64,000 nt of DNA from G965200765 sp965203865 (lineage in GTDB: Bacteria; Pseudomonadota; Gammaproteobacteria; Arenicellales; JAJDZL01): assembly GCA_965203865.1 (NCBI GenBank), contig OZ241916.1:2976001-3040000 (forward strand). Reading direction: 5' to 3'. The notes under the pieces were generated by a model, which was not told where the DNA came from, did not search any database, and worked only from the letters and a program-made list of their open reading frames with translations. Made by a program: the position numbers and the translations under genes. Numbering within the stretch: position 1 is the stretch's first letter; every line of letters begins with the position of its first letter. Positions 62,301 to 64,000 of this stretch are shown here, piece by piece.

Positions 62301-63040
62301 ATGTTGGCACTGTCTAACCGGTATCTGGGATATATGGGCGCGATATCTACGCCGTCTATCACATATTCCCGCTCGGTCACTCCCAGGCTTCTTCTGGTGG
62401 CCCCCGCCTGAATAAACACATTGGTGTTTGTCGAGTCGTCAACATATTCATTGTTTGTTTTGGTACCTACATCGACACCGGCGTTAGTTCTCAATTTCCA
62501 GTAAAATGTCCCCGTCGGGTCGGCATCGACTCTGCCTACCTCGGTAAAACACATTTTTCCCGAATTGCTGGCATGCGAGCAGGCACCTCTGGTGAACCTT
62601 TTGGGAAGCCATAGCCGATTAGCAAGAGGATTCATCAAGTTATCGTACCGCGTGTCCCCTGAACCGACGCTGCCGTCGTTTTGAAGCAAGTAGCCGCTAT
62701 AGTATTTCACCTCATCCCGAAGAGAGCTCGGAATATTACTCATCTCGTAGTGAACAGCACCTGGGCCGGCAACAGGAAACTGGTTGCCGTCAGCATCTTC
62801 GGGCGTATAGGTTACTCCAGTATAAGTACTGCTGTCGCAAGTTATCACCCACTTTCCCTGTACAACATCTCCCTGACCAAACAACCGATAGCTTGCCCAG
62901 TGGGAATTCCGCGAGTCTCTGCACTCGTTTCTGGACCAAGCATCCTCACTGTAAATCAGCGATTCGATGCACAGCAGAATTGCTACACATGCGCACAACG
63001 CGAAAACATTCAAATTTTTTCTTTCTCGGGAAATCGGCAT
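59399..63040 (-). CDS. Large autotransporter (type V secretion) protein
   Basis: About 1213 residues. The signal segment includes NVFALCACVAILLCIESLIY; a cysteine-containing N-terminal region (to about 190) precedes a long, low-complexity passenger of beta-helix character with many GxxT/V and TITxGA-type turns. The 22-residue repeat LDLGTAGTVTVAEGAVLRLH / LDLGTAGTVTLAADAELRL lies near the passenger end. The last 270 or so residues form an outer-membrane barrel ending VQLRF, the usual C-terminal aromatic. Start: the ATG at 63040 lies 12 bases after AGGAGG; a TTG at 63046 is only six bases after it, and an upstream TTG overlaps the ribosome site. Expression is probably phase-variable. Confidence 0.9.
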   Translation of the reverse strand: MPISRERKNLNVFALCACVAILLCIESLIYSEDAWSRNECRDSRNSHWASYRLFGQGDVVQGKWVITCDSSTYTGVTYTPEDADGNQFPVAGPGAVHYEMSNIPSSLRDEVKYYSGYLLQNDGSVGSGDTRYDNLMNPLANRLWLPKRFTRGACSHASNSGKMCFTEVGRVDADPTGTFYWKLRTNAGVDVGTKTNNEYVDDSTNTNVFIQAGATRRSLGVTEREYVIDGVDIAPIYPRYRLDSANMPESYSASDDSAVAAVDILAGSAVSPSSENLDHTITVQGGATITGGALYFDRVSDGQIFRDGSGKPRSSDRLNAISLKSTVASYSGKLTVNVIDGTVRSHRSLDTTAATPAVGIYVGSGRTAGTAQNPNQVIVKLQDKARVAVRDATVSPGKITTSGDNSPAIWAAATRATSLGSIRINTPLEISTTGAKSHGVRVQSAGMGDALQEATRNRAITAGTTGAATWGGFSFGTLFFHAAGGGNPSSATINALTRAQMIGAFELPGGGDGPRVARLSSADRPFLAHIVAALKDTTVISDAVITAAKQANAVGNSFLYGGTGILGRIFTSKSSDGLIIEINDDSTVDGQPGIATSGPYATAIKGESSGVLSTIWIGTNGDFSDDTKSVSVDHDSDTNTDDVMIYRTRVVVDEPITTTGAESHGVYASIGNARSITVDVRADISVAGEGSKAIKIDTTSASSNTVSIGSGATVTGAIEFGDGVDTLNLTSGTVTGPITGLETLTKTTTGVAELKDDVTFTASTLTVSAGELVVFGALDLGTAGTVTVAEGAVLRLHGALDLGTAGTVTLAADAELRLVVSGAAQGRKFGRMIGGTVTLQGPPSARSIIVESNSFADLEAAGRLFAGTMFQDSEGNTIMPSVVYEVPGDDKDSSYLAAGGLAILWLLTCEDATFAFSAGSTCGTQSSLAGARDTEQYLSGGVQTWAKLYSDSSLPQIQGLAVGMDARVGENSHVSFTAMPSASGAMQTGAFSLNDRSSFEGGHYSVKGRWQRDGLFAGARVLYGAYQASTQFDNVYAAGGKLAGQFGMAHSHLELSSGMRLSAGGVASIIPAVAVYGGTVRQAGHTAGNSLVTTNVPGYRQAYRGWKLGVHARSEKWLEGLGEMKWLPQMGISAYRTSTSGPSSMMLRQRNRNGELSFVGKMAVRGLPKTIHAFRAGVAAEKSSNLQFRVDYVGMEIDGNVQHGAAARVQLRF
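60615..60715 (-). repeat. Tandem in-frame duplication in the autotransporter passenger
   Basis: The 35 bases at 60615-60649 are repeated exactly at 60681-60715, a period of 66 bases (22 residues). The exact identity over 35 bases suggests a recent duplication or ongoing recombination in the passenger; the remaining 31 bases of each unit differ. Confidence 0.85.
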
Positions 63041-63198
63041 TTTCAATATCTTCCTCCTCTTCAACTATGTAGAACTCCTTTGGGCTTTATGGTTTTCCAT
63101 TGGAGATTCTTGAATGGTTAATGAACACAAGAAACAATTTCTATTCGCCTTGAGAATAATGAAATAATGAACCTTGCGAATATAGGTAAAAGGGTGAA

Positions 63199-63228
63199 TA
63201 TATAAACTATACCCCCCCCCCCTGTCAA
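63199..63228 (-). promoter_or_regulatory. Autotransporter promoter with an 11-G tract in the spacer
   Basis: On the minus strand a perfect TTGACA (63223-63228) is immediately followed by eleven G (63212-63222), then TATAGTT and TATATA (63199-63204). With eleven G the -35 to -10 distance is 18 bases; ten would give the optimal 17. Slippage in such a tract changes spacing and thus promoter strength. The transcription start would be near 63192, leaving a leader of roughly 150 bases. Confidence 0.7.
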
Positions 63229-63495
63229 TATTATTTTCTACTTGACAGTTTCATCATGTGTTTAATGGGAATCTTATATAAGGGTTGCTCACCGACATCT
63301 GCTCTATCAAGAGTGAAGCAGCACTCTGGCAATATGCGTTTGAAATTCTTGCCGAATCAGGCGTAATGAAGAACAACAGGCTACTGAGATGCTATTTGAA
63401 AAAAGCACGGAGAAATGCCAAGCGAAATTTTTGCTGGCATTGCACTGGCAAGGCAATCCAAAACTGGATTTTCAAGAAATAATTCGTAAACGAAT
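63229..63495. other. Intergenic region between autotransporter promoter and YejF-like gene
   Basis: About 270 bases. A 65-codon plus-strand frame (63285-63482) has basic, transposase-like composition near its end (KKARRNAKRNFCWHC) but no recognisable motif or ribosome site, so no gene is called. No terminator was recognised. Confidence 0.35.
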
Positions 63496-64000
63496 TTATG
63501 TCGTTACAAAGTCTTCTTGCTCCTTGCTAATCTCCAGTTCCAATGCAGCTGAAAGCAAGGCTTTCGTGTAAGGTTGTCCGGGATTATCGAATACCTGGTC
63601 AACACTGCCTTGCTCCACAACCTTGCCGGCGCGCAACACTACAACTGAACTGGACATTGCCCTGACAACCGCCAAATCGTGGCTAATAAACATGTACGCC
63701 AGCCCATGCGTTCGTTGCAGCTCCCGGAGTAGTTCAATAATTTGCGACTGCACAGAACGGTCGAGAGCCGATGTTGGCTCATCCAGAATCACAAGCTTGG
63801 GCTTCAGTATCATGGCGCGCGCAATTGCGATTCGCTGCCTTTGCCCCCCGGAGAATTCATGGGGATAGCGATAGCGGGTATTCGAATCCACTTCAACTTC
63901 TTCCAGCGCCTTGACAACCAGGTCCTCGCGCTGGTCTCCCGTCAAATCGGGCGTATGGACTCGCAGGCCTTCGGCAACAATTTCTGCGATTGTCATTCTA
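63496..64000 (-). CDS. YejF-like peptide ABC transporter ATPase (5' part beyond window)
   Basis: The C-terminal 168 residues of an ATPase continuing past the window edge; the frame is still open at 64000 (RMTIAEIVAEGLRVH). Visible motifs are signature FSGGQRQRIAIARAM, Walker B LVILDEPTSALDRSVQ and switch FISHDLAVVRAMS, then GKVVEQGSVDQVFDNP. The wording closely resembles the second ATPase half of YejF, which serves the YejABE microcin C/peptide importer. The fused first half is not visible, so a stand-alone DppF/OppF-type protein remains possible. Confidence 0.88.
   Translation of the reverse strand, partial: RMTIAEIVAEGLRVHTPDLTGDQREDLVVKALEEVEVDSNTRYRYPHEFSGGQRQRIAIARAMILKPKLVILDEPTSALDRSVQSQIIELLRELQRTHGLAYMFISHDLAVVRAMSSSVVVLRAGKVVEQGSVDQVFDNPGQPYTKALLSAALELEISKEQEDFVTT

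Noticed and set aside
63285..63482. 65-codon plus-strand frame rich in basic residues
   Set aside because: It looks faintly like a transposase tail but has no recognisable motif, and no ribosome site or inverted repeats were seen.
1..64000. CRISPR arrays, tRNA or rRNA genes
   Set aside because: No regularly spaced repeats, cloverleaf-like sequences or conserved rRNA segments were recognised by eye; a tRNA scan would be needed to exclude them fully.

Overview
The window reads as a chromosome segment of a moderate-GC gammaproteobacterium, most likely an uncultivated marine or host-associated lineage; this is inferred from gene content and order, not from a search. Supporting it are the minus-strand series def-fmt-rsmB-DUF4390-ntrY-ntrX-trkA-trkH, the ftsY-ftsE-ftsX-rpoH series, two lipid A-type acyltransferases, erpA, and a marine-style set of osmolyte and peptide catabolism genes. 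No rRNA, tRNA or CRISPR array was recognised.

Layout. 1-9.6 kb is accessory: a partial FAD-dependent demethylating dehydrogenase, an IS1595-type transposase remnant, two exported proteins, a decayed toxin-antitoxin locus, then a quaternary-amine methyltransferase (MttB family), a class III aminotransferase and a PotD-type binding protein, and an M48/PDZ lipoprotein. 9.6-18.5 kb holds an orphan NorQ/CbbQ ATPase and an IclR regulator with a perfect palindromic operator, followed by a complete peptide ABC importer fused transcriptionally to a gamma-glutamyltransferase. 18.6-21 kb has a Nudix hydrolase, a BMP-type binding protein and coaD. 21.5-28.8 kb is a defence island: type III restriction-modification (Mod and Res) and an ImmA/IrrE-DUF4411 pair whose second gene is broken.

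29-54.6 kb is mostly housekeeping: rsmD, ftsYEX, rpoH (preceded by both a sigma-32-type promoter and a perfect CIRCE operator), argF, argG, a pair of arsenosugar-type glycosyltransferases, two acyltransferases, Trk potassium uptake, a NtrY/NtrX pair, formylmethionine processing, AmtB and erpA.

54.7-59.3 kb is one compact operon: an ABC-2 exporter, a cyanophycinase-like protein lacking the catalytic serine, and a cobalt-type nitrile hydratase whose beta subunit is encoded as two separate genes, plus its accessory protein. 59.4-63.2 kb is a large autotransporter whose promoter carries eleven consecutive G between a TTGACA -35 box and the -10 region, a layout typical of phase variation. The window ends inside a YejF-like ABC ATPase.

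Most notable signals: the poly-G promoter switch, the three-gene nitrile hydratase operon, the dual heat-shock control of rpoH, and several genes that keep a family fold but have lost catalytic or interaction motifs (cyanophycinase-like, NtrX-like, second acyltransferase).
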